Below, in pieces: positions 28,101 through 37,169 of a stretch of DNA of 64,000 nucleotides (within the stretch, counting starts at the first letter, position 1; each line of letters starts with the position of its first letter). The translations under genes and the position numbers were made by a program. The stretch lies in the NCBI GenBank assembly GCA_947044365.1, contig OX345645.1, forward strand, positions 6,267,741-6,331,740, read 5' to 3'. Origin of the DNA: Petrosia ficiformis (lineage: Eukaryota > Porifera > Demospongiae > Haplosclerida > Petrosiidae). The notes below the pieces were generated by a model, which did no database searches, was not told the DNA's origin, and was given only the letters and a program-made list of their open reading frames with translations.

Positions 28101-31100
28101 CCCCTATAGTGTAGAGTTATAATACATGCTAATATTTACTTAGCTGCTGTGACAGCATTGAGGACATCTTGTGCTGCATCCTGTAGACTGTCAGAGTAGC
28201 TTCCACATGCTTCATTGAAATATTTTCATCATAATTACATTTATTTTAAATATAAAAAGCAATGTGATTAACTCATATACCTAAATAATCAGTTTTTACA
28301 ATGTGGCTATATACACAGTCATGTATTCTATGTCATCGTCTGTTTTTTTTTCCTCTAGTTTTTCAGCAATGCACTAGTTATGATTTTCAAGTTTGTTCAA
28401 TGACTTGTTATGCAGCTATGTTTGAATGCCCATATAAGGAACCAGGTAATCTACATCACTAGAACTTCTGATAATTACATTGGTAATTGGTACAAGTTAT
28501 TATTGGCCATTATTTGTAATAGTGATTCAGTGATAAGACAAACCACTTTAGATATGTCCATGGGTGTGGAAATAGTCAGCCTACTGCCAAACATTTTGGC
28601 CTATTTTCACCATTTGTAGGACCACCTCTTAGATAAATTAACCACCTCTCAGATAATACATATATAGGCTACTGAGACAGAATTAAGTATAAAATGGATA
28701 AACAGCACTAAATGCATGTAGAATCCAACCACTATTCTAAATATCCTGGGCAGAACACTGGTCCTGCTTCCCATTATACTTTGTATACAGCTCAGTTTCA
28801 ATTTACCAGACATTTACTAAATTTATCGGACAATGTCCTGCATGACTGGCTGTTTCCACACCAGTGGATATGTACCGATAACTGATATCAACTTGATACT
28901 GATTCTCTCAATGAAAATGAGTATTTTCTCAATAGTTATGAGTATCGTTAAAGCGATTAATGATGTTATAATCACAAGAAATGATATTATTAGTACACTT
29001 ATTACAATACCAGTTACATCACTCAACTGCGCGATAGTGACTGATTTGAGATTACATTTACATTGATGAGGTTGTTCTATGGTGATGTCGGTTGTTTTAC
29101 TTGTGATAGAACAAATCACATTGCTTTAAACTAGATTCACGAATGACACAAGGTCTTATGAGAGCTGATATTGGATTGGTTAGTTAGAGATACTAACACT
29201 CATGCAGTTATATAATACAATGCATTACTTTGCTTTACTGTATGGACCTACCTTTAGTTTAAAATCTGTTATTTGCTATTTACATGACAATTACACGCAT
29301 TAAGCATTGCTTTAAAAAGGTCTTGTTGGAGCTAATATCTGATTGTGCAGATACAGTTGCATACATATCATCAATGCAGTATCTTGTAATGATAATATAT
29401 GTGACCCAATTTGGGCAAACCACTCTCAATAATGTGAACAACACTTAACATTTAAGCAATCGCTATTTGGCCATTTTACATAGGATACTGATGAAATTTG
29501 GTATCCAGGAAAATCCGTTAATGCTCTTTTTAGATACCAAATTTAGTTTGTTTCATTTATAAAATGGCCGAAGAGCGAGTGCTGAAAGTTAAGCATTTTT
29601 CAAAATTGCAAGTATTCTTATACTAAAATCTATTATACACTATTTTGCATGAATAGTTCACCATACGTAGTTAATTACAGTTTATTTATTCTATTTAAGG
29701 GGATTTAATTGATGAATTAGAGAGACTTCTTTTATCTGTATCTGTTACGGAGGTCATCGAAGCTGTTGTTCTTGGGCCACTTTACATCTACTGTCAAAAC
29801 GTAACATTTCCAGAGGACTCCATCTGTCAGGACATGTGTTCCATGAGTGAAAATATATTCAACTCAAGTTTTTGCGATTGTGTGGAAAATCCTCGTAAGT
29901 GAAGGAATGATTCATTTTGACTATTGGTTTTCTTACAATAGCTATAACTAACTATATATAGTACAGTATACAGTACCTAAATTTATTAAGTTTACATATT
30001 ATGATGGGAGCTACATTTTAATAAGGTGATAGTCAACTGTACTTCTAAGTAGTACTATAGTACTACTTTGTACTGTAATCATAGTAATATGTGAATTCCC
30101 TTTACATTTGTATGTGATAGCATAGTACTAAGGTGTAATACTGTGTAGTACATTCAAAGTACAGTGTACTTCACTCATAAAGTACACTATGGTCAATGGA
30201 AGTACAGTGATAGTATGTAAACTTAATAATGTCAGGTATTGGTTAAAATGGACACTTTTAGTAAGAAGTGTTGAGAAACTAGACATATTAATTATTATAA
30301 TTATAACTAAAAGCGGTCATTATTTTCATACTAAAACAACCTTGATCTTTATTGGTTGATGTCCCAGCCAATCAGTGGTGTCCAGTGACTCTAGCATAGA
30401 CCTATGACATTACAACTATATTACAGTCACTGGTGGGACATGAATATATGTAACTACTGCATTACACTCTTTTCCTTTCAGAACCTGGTGGCGATTGTCC
30501 GATCTATGCATACCGAGTCTGTGCCATCAGCTCATTTACAATTGACCATTTGTGTCCAGTAATTGAAGGTAGAGAATTGTATTATTAAAATGGTGATAAT
30601 TGTAAAAGATGTAGTATCTATCATTGATATTTTTAGTCCAGTGTTGTTGATATGTTTTGAAGCATGGGCCAAATTGCTTTAACAATGGTTAGTGTGTATG
30701 CTATTGGGAATACATCTTGAGCCAATTAACAAAGAGTTAATGCTGTTAGTGACAATATAATCATAATTAACTGCCCCACTGGCCCAATGAGTGAATTGTG
30801 CAGTGCCAAATAAGAAGCTCTTTGGGCCAATGCAATGGTGCACCATATGGGCTTATCAAAAACACTTTTCTAGTGGTTCAATCACATTTCCACAGGTAGC
30901 TATGCATTAAGAAGTTAATACATTCTTATGTACAATGAATCAGCTGACTATTATATTGAAATATGATTGGTTTAATGTCATGTGATATGCACTAATATTA
31001 TATGACTATACATATTAGTTGAAGTACTTACTAGTCTGTGAGAATATCACCGATATTTTCACTTTGACCTCAGAAAATGTTCATGACTTTAGCTTGGAAG

Positions 31101-33768
31101 GACCAATAATCTTTTTACCTGCACAGTTTTCATATAATTATCCTTCCCATTCTTTTTCGTATGTCAAATTTCAATCCATTGCTTCATTATTTAGTTACAG
31201 TATAATCATGTATTAATCTTATGACATTAAACTATAGTACATATAAAGTCAGAATATTTTGAGGTCATCGTGAATATGAAGTTCTCGGTTAACATTCTCA
31301 TTCTCAATATGTCTTGCTAAATTATGTAATGCATAAACTAGTGCTGGGAATCGGTAGAGACACCAATATCAATTATTAGTGCACCCAATATCGATTTATT
31401 ATCGATAATATCAGAGGAAGTAATTAATTACTTGACAGGAAAGACCTCCCACTAATTGGCATGAAAATAGATAATTTGGATATCATGTATGAAATACAAA
31501 ACCAGTTGTAAGTTAAGTTAAGTTACTAAGATGTTTTAAAAAAAAACAAATGCCTTCTACTAAATGCACACGCGCATAAGTACATATTAATATCTGGTCA
31601 TGATATCGATTATTGCTAAATGTGCTATATCGATAACGATTATCGATATTTCAATTATCGATTCCCAGCACTAATATAAATATAGGTTGAGTCTGTGCAA
31701 AAGCAATCATAGGGATGGCCCTATGGGCTACGGTATCAAACCATATAGCATGGGTATAGACTTAAGCCCTGCCCAGTTTTTCGCAACCATTAAAAAATAT
31801 CATAGAAAATTGGTGTTGAATGAAGTATACTACATTAAATATAACCAAACAATCTTCATTATGGGATACTGAAGCCATCTGAGAGAATTTAAAATTTCAA
31901 AATTTCAAAATTTCCTTGGGGCATGCCCCCAGATCCCTCTAGAATGCACTGGCATTCTTTGCATACCGTAAATCTTTCAAAGCCTCTCCACTCTTTAAAA
32001 GTTGTCTACGCCCATGTGTAGTGTAATTGAATTAGCAAACATCACTCTTACTAATATGTTTTAGATTTATTTATCAATTATTAGATATTTTTGCAAATTC
32101 GTCTCAATAATAAAAAATATTTTTGTTTTAATTATGGCAGTGTCTCCTACACTATCTATTGAGCACACTACGATAATCGAAACTACGGGATCAACTTTGT
32201 TCATGAGTACCTCAGTAATTCAAAGTACAGTGGGTAGTTATAGCGCTACCTTGGTGCCTGTGGTTAGTACCTCATCCAATGCTGTGTCAACAGTTCAACC
32301 TACTCAACCTCCTTTATCTCCCGAGGTGTCCATTGTTATTATCTTACCACCAGTACCTACTCAGCCTTCTGAACCTATTGAGGTGTCCATTGTAAGTATC
32401 TTACCACCAGTATCTACTCAACCCCCCGAGGAGTCCACTGTTAGTACTTTACCACCAGTACCTACTCAACCTCCCGAGGAGTCCACTGTTAGTACCTTAC
32501 AACCAGTACCTACTCAACCCCCCGAGGAGTCAACTGTTAGTACCTTACCACCAGTACCTACTCAACCTCCCGAGGAGTCCACTGTTAGTACCTTACCACC
32601 AGTACCTACTCAACCCCCTGAGGAGTCCACTGTTAGTACTTTACCACCAGTACCTACTCAACCTCCCGAGGAGTCCACTGTTAGTACCTTACAACCAGTA
32701 CCTACTCAACCCCCCGAGGAGTCAACTGTTAGTACCTTACCACCAGTACCTACTCAACCTCCCGAGGAGTCCACTGTTAGTACCTTACCACCAGTACCTA
32801 CTCAACCTCCCGAGGAGTCCACTGTTAGTACCTTACAACCAGTACCTACTCAACCCCCCGAGGAGTCCACTGTTAGTACTTTACCACCAGTACCTACTCA
32901 ACCTTCTGAACCTATTGAGGTGTCTATTGTAAGTATCTTACCACCAGTATCTACTCAACCTCCCGAGGAGTCCACTGTTAGTACCTTACCACCAGTACCT
33001 ACTCAACCTCCCGAGGAGTCCACTGTTAGTACCTTACAACCAGTACCTACTCAACCCCCCGAGGAGTCCACTGTTAGTACTTTACCACCAGTACCTACTC
33101 AACCTTCTGAACCTATTGAGGTGTCTATTGTAAGTATCTTACCACCAGTATCTACTCAACCTCCCGAGGAATCCACTGTTAGTACCTTACCACCAGAACA
33201 TACTCAACCTCCCGAGGAGTCCACTGTTAGTACCTTACCACCAGTACCTACTCAACCTCCTGAGGAGTCCACTATTAGTACCTTACCACCAGTACCTACT
33301 CAACCTCCTGAGGAGTCCACTATTATTACCTTACCACCAGAACATACTCAACCACCCGAGGAGTCCACTATTAGTACCTTACCACCAGAACATACTCAAC
33401 CACCTGAGGAGTCCATTGTTAGTAGTACCTCATCATCTGTTGGGTCAACATCTCGACCACCAGTTTCTACTCAACCTCCAGAGGTAACTACTGGATCTGT
33501 TGTTACTACTTCATCCACTGTATCAACATCTCAGCCACCAGTCCCTACTCAACCTCCCGAAGAGATTCCTACTACACTAACTACTATTAAACCAAGTGTT
33601 TCTACTAACGTGGTACCATCTTTAGAATTTTTTCTTGAACCAAGCACCTCCATTGAACCAAGTTCGTCTATTGAGCCTGATTCAGCATTGTCAAACCAAT
33701 CATGTTCGTTAGCAAGTGTACTGTTGTTCATTTGTTTCAGTTTTTTGACTCAGAAAATGTTGCTGTAG
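13186..33768 (+). CDS. Gene 3: secreted, probably GPI-anchored mucin-like protein with two A-B cysteine module pairs
   Basis: Proposed exons: 13186-13264, 13519-13551, 14823-14861, 16110-16148, 16205-16252, 20774-20824, 21467-21688, 28359-28445, 29700-29894, 30482-30568 and 32141-33768. All are phase 1 at both ends and sum to 2508 nt (835 codons plus stop) with no frame break. Order: signal peptide (starts MTTTKLCVWIIF), short acidic/Ser/Thr linker exons, A module (6 Cys), B module (4 Cys), second A (5 Cys), second B (3 Cys), then a long Pro/Thr/Ser repeat exon ending in a hydrophobic tail. The first four exons are duplicated in gene 2. A surface or extracellular role is inferred from the signal peptide, mucin-like stalk and tail; the function is unknown. 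The 6.7-kb intron 7 carries retropepsin-like ORFs and a satellite. Missing small exons or a split into two genes cannot be excluded. Confidence 0.55.
13815..14035. mobile_element. Harbinger-like MITE with TAA target duplication
   Basis: A 221-bp element in intron 2 of gene 3. Left end AGGCTGGTTCACAATATGAC and right end, read inverted, AGGCTGGTTCACAATATGAC: a 20-bp perfect terminal inverted repeat. It is flanked by TAA on both sides (13812-13814 and 14036-14038). The 3-bp TAA duplication is typical of PIF/Harbinger-mobilised MITEs. No ORF. Confidence 0.75.
17294..17546. mobile_element. MITE-like element with CAGTGTT...AACACTG ends
   Basis: Starts CAGTGTTTGGCCCAGGATAT and ends TGTGGGCAGAACACTG. 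The flanks share ATCATA, a possible target duplication. The interior has a local expansion of GAGTGGTGGTTAAT-type units relative to the copy at 7425-7581. Confidence 0.65.
19064..19830. repeat. 26/32-bp minisatellite (AAGTACTCAACTAAGGACTT)
   Basis: About 770 bp of tandem units. Two unit lengths alternate: a 26-bp form with one AAGTRCAAGTACTC start, and a 32-bp form with an extra AAGTAC hexamer. Both end CTCAACTAAGGACTT. Point variants (AAGTGC versus AAGTAC, TTGAG versus TTAAG) are spread through the array. Confidence 0.9.
20083..20332. mobile_element. MITE-like element, TACCTGACATTATTAAGTTT ends
   Basis: Left end TACCTGACATTATTAAGTTTAC is mirrored at the right end by GTAAACTTAATAAAGTCAGGTA. 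The interior contains an AGTAGTACTATAGTACTACT palindrome. An inverted relative is at 29969-30241 in the same gene. No ORF. Confidence 0.7.
20365..20489. mobile_element. Small fold-back element
   Basis: About 125 bp with inverted ends ATATGCCATAGCGGCAAGG and CCTTGTTGCTATGGCATAT. No ORF. Confidence 0.6.
20491..20700. mobile_element. MITE-like element, ATGTCAATAAAA ends
   Basis: Ends ACATGTCAATAAAATGTCAC and, inverted, ACAGTATATGTCAATAAAAA. The interior is rich in ACAGTAATTACTGT-type palindromes. A reverse-oriented relative is at 56253-56451. Confidence 0.65.
20905..21150. mobile_element. ACTAAAA-rich MITE-like element
   Basis: Copy of the family described at 1630, with the AATGGCCAATAATGGACAC core. 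It lies in the intron just upstream of the first A-module exon of gene 3. Another copy follows that exon at 21718-21945. Confidence 0.55.
21467..21688 (+). CDS. First A-type cysteine module exon of gene 3
   Basis: 222 nt, 74 codons, phase 1 on both sides; acceptor TTCATTTAG, donor GTGAGT. An acidic start (DEISEVLDENVDDI) leads into GLEALYEYC, then C-x3-C-x6-C and CVC: all six family Cys. Same length as the longer form of the second A exon in array copies. Confidence 0.75.
22241..22936 (+). CDS. Intronless retropepsin-like aspartic protease ORF 1
   Basis: 231 codons from the ATG at 22241; an upstream TTG-initiated extension was not used because ORF 2 also starts with the aligned MAS. The catalytic-type motif WDTGA is near residues 121-125. 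A later IFGQKYL stands where retropepsins have the ILG-x-D-x-L strand. The N-terminal half has two related short motifs, KMMSDFKRWL and DMIDEFVEWA, the second followed by PPVVYAA. Retropepsin-fold proteases work as dimers and cleave polyproteins or protein substrates. No gag, reverse transcriptase or integrase is nearby, so this is either a retroelement relic or a host-used single-domain protease. It lies in sense orientation inside an intron of gene 3. Related to ORF 2 at 25648. Confidence 0.7.
   Translation: MASSVRPNGKLHYDAKMMSDFKRWLQDVSVDEVDGKQKQNVTQMHAKPVVTPVRVLTKINDSFSKDMIDEFVEWAKETPPVVYAADAEVQQLNSLIWVKAHINILDRNSEIMGSCDIVGMWDTGAMCSIITTELLPADVVEALDVFGEDRIAFAHIQFTGTNNRLPVAFLVRDQARMPGGLPIVIFGQKYLMQNIDFQLRGNEFDENPNRMILSNYRLGAEENDFVQLIIN
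23347..25510. repeat. 40-bp satellite with higher-order structure (about 54 units)
   Basis: Tandem 40-bp units of the form GACAGTACAGTAATGTGATA + AACTAGTACATTACACTTAT. Variants are few and recurrent: TAATG/TAGTG, ACTTAT/ACATAT, GACAG/GACAA/GAAAG and TACAG/TAAAG. The variant order from 23681 repeats from 24641 (24 units, 960 bp). Near 24.9 kb one extra unit shifts the offset to 1000 bp. The array separates the two retropepsin-like ORFs. Confidence 0.95.
25648..26325 (+). CDS. Intronless retropepsin-like aspartic protease ORF 2
   Basis: 225 codons. LWDTGAAS near residues 108-115 is a retropepsin-type catalytic motif, and IIFGQRSFM near 175-183 aligns with IFGQKYLMQ of ORF 1. Two copies of a short motif, KMMSEFQKSL (16-25) and KMMAEFADWV (57-66), the second followed by TPVVYAA, match the N-terminal layout of ORF 1. 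The C-terminal block FRLRGNSFAESPN is also shared. No other retroelement domains are seen within several kb. The two ORFs look like diverged tandem duplicates with the satellite between them. The frame is intact despite divergence, which argues for past constraint. Function unknown. Confidence 0.7.
   Translation: MASKGNPKAEIRYNKKMMSEFQKSLQETPPDKSIQPFSQPKFSNPKLAKENLPYDEKMMAEFADWVTPVVYAAIPRTHLVHDLIFVEVQLQLIDNEEDVLCTINDVALWDTGAASSKMSRGKIPEGTDLSTIVQIKGTDDLNAFFQVTFVGSSTIIPCPFIITPQANMPNNSNWIIFGQRSFMDSIQFRLRGNSFAESPNTLTLMRYMDRLILMVKLISIHNTDY
28359..28445 (+). CDS. First B-type cysteine module exon of gene 3
   Basis: 87 nt, 29 codons, phase 1 on both sides; acceptor TTTTTCCTCTAG, donor GTAATC. Reads QCTSYDFQVCSMTCY...ECP: four Cys spaced as in the other B modules. 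Same length as the second B exon at 30482. Confidence 0.7.
28618..28760. mobile_element. CAGTGTT-type MITE fragment, reverse orientation
   Basis: Ends CCTGGGCAGAACACTG, and its interior is the reverse complement of the elements at 7425 and 17294 (AACCACC...ACTGAGACAGAATTAA). The left end is unclear. Confidence 0.5.
28823..29119 (-). other. Minus-strand ORF with a transmembrane-like segment, recurring block
   Basis: A 98-codon open frame whose middle is a strongly hydrophobic stretch (GIVISVLIISFLVIITSLIA) followed by IEKILIFIERI. Related blocks lie at about 4235-4330 and 15045-15150 in introns of genes 2 and 3, where one-base differences break the frame. A shorter open one lies at about 57537-57625 (DVTNTIVCVLTIPF, then stop). 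I do not recognise the protein. It may be a transmembrane exon of an antisense gene or part of a dispersed repeat. Evidence for expression is absent. Confidence 0.3.
29700..29894 (+). CDS. Second A-type cysteine module exon of gene 3, one Cys lost
   Basis: 195 nt, 65 codons, phase 1 on both sides; acceptor TTCTATTTAAG, donor GTAAGT. LGPLYIYC is followed by C-x3-C, then Phe where the other A modules have the fourth Cys (SENIFNSS), then CDC. Five of six Cys remain. Confidence 0.75.
29969..30241. mobile_element. MITE-like element, inverted relative of 20083-20332
   Basis: Starts near TACCTAAATTTATTAAGTTT and ends TAAACTTAATAATGTCAGGTA. Contains the AGTAGTACTATAGTACTACT palindrome. Reverse orientation relative to the copy at 20083. 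Confidence 0.6.
30482..30568 (+). CDS. Second B-type cysteine module exon of gene 3, one Cys lost
   Basis: 87 nt, phase 1 on both sides; acceptor TTTCCTTTCAG, donor GTAGAG. Reads GGDCPIYAYRVCAISS...HLCP: Ser replaces the third Cys of the B pattern. The exon end joins in frame to the mucin-like exon at 32141 (Val-Ile-Glu, then Val-Ser-Pro). Confidence 0.7.
30569..32140. other. Intron 10 of gene 3
   Basis: Nothing convincingly coding. It holds a MITE-like element (31339-31673) and short unsupported ORFs. The acceptor used for the next exon is TTTTGTTTTAATTATGGCAG, whose ATG is therefore probably intronic, not a start codon. Confidence 0.5.
31339..31673. mobile_element. MITE-like element with TAGTGCTGGGAATCG inverted ends
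   Basis: Left end TAGTGCTGGGAATCGGTA; right end, inverted, TAGTGCTGGGAATCGATAAT. The interior contains ATCGATAATATCGATTATC-like palindromes. Related to 10669-10983. Confidence 0.7.
32141..33768 (+). CDS. Mucin-like repeat exon and GPI-anchor-like C terminus of gene 3
   Basis: An open frame of about 542 codons from the acceptor at 32140 to TAG at 33768 (an in-frame ATG lies at 32134). After a Ser/Thr-rich lead there are about 22 tandem units. The standard 16-residue unit is PPVPTQPPEESTVSTL (48 bp). A QP-starting variant and a 19-residue variant (PSEPIEVSIVSIL replacing the end) recur in a patterned order. The unit is rich in Pro, Thr and Ser and has no Cys, as in O-glycosylated stalks. The end is a polar Ser-rich stretch, then SCSLASVLLFICFSF and a few residues: a hydrophobic terminus with no cytoplasmic tail, typical of a GPI-attachment signal. 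Codon choice varies between units, so the array is not brand new. Confidence 0.75.
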
Positions 33769-34660
33769 GAATTTGTTTTTGTTTGATTAATTTTGTGTTA
33801 TAAATTTAATCATGCGATGTGCTGTTTTCTGTATTGAATCCAAGGTATTCCTTTTAATTTTCATGCCCTTTCATTTAATTATATGTACAATGATAATAAT
33901 CGATTTGTTCACTAATTTAAAAAAGAATTCCTGAAACACCACTCAACATTTCTCATTTCTCAATGGAAGCCTTACTAACCATTGCGGTCTGTATGATCAT
34001 TTGTGATGAGTAAAGTATAATTTAATCATTGCCTTATAAGGAATGATGTTGCAGTATGTATCCCTTTATGCCGTCATTGGCAGTGTTTAGAGATCTGGCA
34101 TTCCAATATTCCAAAATAATAGTAGCTTAATTATTATTGATGTATTTACTGCAGAATTCCAATAAATATTAGGCGGTTTATAGATATATTCGCTGAGTTA
34201 ATTGGTTTTTAATAACAGTCTTGTTGTTGTAATACGATTATTATAATTAATAATGTAATTCCACTTGTCTTTAATTATCATATTGATTGCCAATTAAAAA
34301 TTAATGACAAGTTAACATAACCTTAATAAACTATAATAAATATAAGGTCGTTGTCTGAAAACATTAAAAAATGATAAGTTCTATTATATACTACTTACGA
34401 TACTACATTCCGACAAATTAATTCAAATCCTAATAATTTTTATGATGTTGAATTGCATTATCCTTTAGTGGATAATCAGTACAATATAATACACCATAAA
34501 GAAACTTTTTATCATTCTACATTCTAATGAAATAATTCAAATCTGCATTCAACCCCTCCTATATATCATGTACCAACATCCTGAATGCTCATTACTGTCT
34601 GATTTAATTGGGCTGTATATTATTGAAATTGATTGAGGAGAGAGGCATGTCCAGAAAAAA

Positions 34661-34745
34661 ATCTTGAACGGCTGGGGATTTCGACCAGGGACCTTCAGAT
34701 TGCTAGTTAGATGCTCTATTATCTAGCTACTGGAGCCAGGTTGAG
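34661..34745 (-). repeat. tRNA-derived SINE-like element, most complete copy
   Basis: On the minus strand, TAGCTAGATAATAGAGC resembles a pol III A box and GGTCGAAATCC a B box. Spacing between them is near tRNA-like, with a possible anticodon loop CTAGCAA. Stem pairing is imperfect, so this is a tRNA-derived repeat, not a tRNA gene. Confidence 0.55.
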
Positions 34746-35471
34746 GAAGAGCTTTTCATATCAGACAAATTCATCGTGTGTCTCTCTACTTAACCTAGAT
34801 TAAATAGTCAAATATCCACAAACCGCTAAAAGTTGAATGGGCTTAGAAGAAACATGGGACGACCCAAAATCAACTACTCATAGTGCATAAAGTTAAAACA
34901 AAACGAAAAGTTGTTTAATTTCATCTCCTGAAACATATTTTGAGAATATTTTCATGTTATTAATGTGAAAACACTAATATAGTATTGTTCAATTACTATA
35001 TATAATAATAAGGCATTCAAGAATAAAGATATTAAACACATTATAATAATAATAATATTATATATTCAATCTCATCATAGGCATATACACATTCAGATAT
35101 AGTGATAAATGTATATTATATATTAAGGTAAACTTAACAATAGTTTACTACAATTATTGTCTTTAAATGTAATTATAATCCAGCTGTCTGGTACATGATA
35201 TGAAGTATAAAGAATGCTTTTGTAACGTGTGTAGTAAATGTATTATAGATGAGACTTGTTGATTACATCAATCATTATTCCTGTAGCCATCACAAGTATA
35301 AATATCTTGTTGACTCATTCTTACAAAGAATATCTGGTTGATTCATCATTGTGCATTCATGTATTTACAGGTATAATAGATTATTGTTATAAAATCTTCT
35401 TGAGTCTTCTTGACTCCACTTGATGTACTCATAAAACTAAGTATTGTAATTAATTGGTTTTTGCTTAATGC

Positions 35472-35479
35472 TATAAAAG
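35472..35479 (+). promoter_or_regulatory. TATA box of copy B
   Basis: TATAAAAG, 122 bp upstream of the start codon. The same motif, followed by CATGCCACAATTA, is kept at the equivalent place before copies C-G. Confidence 0.6.
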
Positions 35480-35593
35480 CATGCCACAATTAAACATGCT
35501 TATTATTCTGTAAGCTGTTTCTTGGTGAGTGACTCTGTGGGGAGTAAATCTGCTGTTCTTCTTGGTATCTGACTGTGCATTGAGAAATCCACG

Positions 35594-37169
35594 ATGCTTT
35601 TCAAGTTCTGCGTTGCTGTTATCTGTTTTCTAGCTGTACACCAATATATAGAAGCAAGTTCATGTGAGAATATATATTTCTATCATTAGTATACTATTAT
35701 TATTATTATTATTATTAGTGAAATATAATATCATAGAATGTTAATAACAATTTGTTAATATCTTTAGTAAGACACTTCACTGTTGCTACTAAACAAGATG
35801 ACACTGTTTCAACAGATTTCAATCGTCTGTTGGAAGAATTGCAAAACACTCTTCAGTTAGTTGGTGAGCAGATGATTCTATTGAATTTAAGCTTAACACA
35901 TCTGTGTATTTATATCTTTCCATATTGAATATAGCTTGTATCAATGTTTCTGACACCATTCCATTGTAGCATTAAATTTTATAATTTCTATACTTCTTCT
36001 TCATAGAAGGAACTGTTGAACCCTATTTAAAGGAATTTGCTGAGAAATATCCCGAGGCTTACGAAATCTACAAGATTATTTCCAATGCTCCATTATATCT
36101 TAAATGCTTTACCCAGACAGACTCTCCAACTCAAGATGAAGCATGCAAGGATTTGTGTCCTTTAAGCCAGGCTATATGCTCTTCAGATGTGTGCACTTTT
36201 CTAAAAGATTGTGAGTTGTAAATACAATGGAATCTATATACCATTATAACATTGATAATTAGTGCTTCATCAATATTGAAATTTAACTAATAGTTATGTT
36301 TAGTTACTTACTGTTAACAAGGTAATCAATATTCATATTGTACATTAATCTCTTTATTCATCACACAGCATCAGGTGTTGATTGTAATCTTCATGTCTGT
36401 ACTATTGCTTGTTATGAAAGTGATCGCTGTTCATCACAACCACAACTAATGAGTGCAGCCAAGATTGAAGCTATGCTAGATCCAGTACAAGAAACGCTCA
36501 ATGAGCTGAAACAGAAAAGTGCACATGGACAAACTATTGACCCTGAAACTGAACAGAAGCTATGTGAGAAAGCAACTATACACTCAGATAATATTATTAT
36601 GTAAATCATAGTATGGAGAGCATTATTTACTCAGACGAGCATCTCTTTTCATGATGTATGTCCTGGGGAGAATTCAAAAACAAAATGAATATTAATCTGT
36701 TAATAACTTATCCTGTGTTTTTCCTATAGTAAATTATTTGATTTCCAAGCTCGGTGAATTAAAGACAACTCATCCAACAATATATGAAATTGTACGGCTT
36801 GTTGGTGTAGCACCACTTTATAAATATTGTCTATTCACTGGAAAGCTCGCTGTTCCAGATGACCCTATTTGTCAACAGATATGTCCTCTCAGCCAACTAG
36901 TCTGTACTACGTCACCGATCTGTGATTGTGTGAACAATCCAGGTAAACATTATTATACTGAACTGTGTTACTGTTAATATCTCATTTTCACAGTTGTAGG
37001 TGAGGAATGTCCTTGGTATATCCCTGAAATGTGTGCCCTGGTTTGCACTATTGCTAATAATCCTGAAGTGTGTCTATCACTACTAACAGGTGAATAGTCT
37101 CTATTTTAATATTACTTTTGTAAATCATTAGCCTCCATTCTTACTATATTCACTGCAGATCTCCAATAA
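35594..37169 (+). CDS. Copy B: secreted A-B-A-B cysteine-rich protein
   Basis: Seven exons: 35594-35663, 35768-35863, 36007-36210, 36369-36563, 36730-36942, 36994-37089 and 37159-37169. The total is 885 nt, 294 aa. Exon 1 is a signal peptide (MLFKFCVAVICFLAVHQYIE). Exon 2 is a Cys-free amphipathic linker. Exons 3 and 5 are A modules with 5 and 6 Cys (both contain APLY, C-x3-C-P-L-S-Q and x2-C). Exons 4 and 6 are B modules with 4 Cys each. Exon 7 codes Asp-Leu-Gln-stop. All introns are phase 1 with GT-AG ends. Reading through the exon 4 donor gives a stop within about 13 codons, so intron retention would give a short form. An extracellular role is inferred; no known family recognised. Confidence 0.8.

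Larger units (their letters stand above)
21689..28358. other. Intron 7 of gene 3, with retropepsin-like ORFs and satellite
   Basis: A 6.7-kb intron between an A and a B module exon. Contents in order: ACTAAAA-rich element (21718-21945), intronless retropepsin-like ORF 1, 40-bp satellite, ORF 2. Then about 2 kb without a gene, holding a GTTCTGCACTGCGAGTGCATT-ended block (about 26.6-27.19 kb) and a short element with ACCAGAGGGGGAA / TTCCCGCCCTGGT ends (about 27.82-27.98 kb). Confidence 0.55.
33769..35593. other. Spacer between gene 3 and array copy B
   Basis: From about 33.84 kb the sequence matches the 3' spacer of the array copies (TTTCATGCCCTTTCATTTA, GGAATGATGTTGCAGTATGT and the ACTGCAGAATTCCAATAAAT block). 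Gene 3 therefore sits in the tandem family as a diverged member. It contains a tRNA-SINE-like copy (34661-34745). The last 130 bp is the copy B promoter. No gene is seen. Confidence 0.6.

Noticed and set aside
32134..32140. ATG as the start codon of a separate mucin gene
   Set aside because: It falls inside a good splice acceptor (ATTATGGCAG), and no signal peptide follows, while the phase fits the upstream exons. Not fully excluded.
36338..36604. Single ORF covering exon 4 of the array copies
   Set aside because: Its ATG lies in the upstream intron. The AG acceptor at 36368 and GT donor at 36564 with matching phase make it an internal exon.
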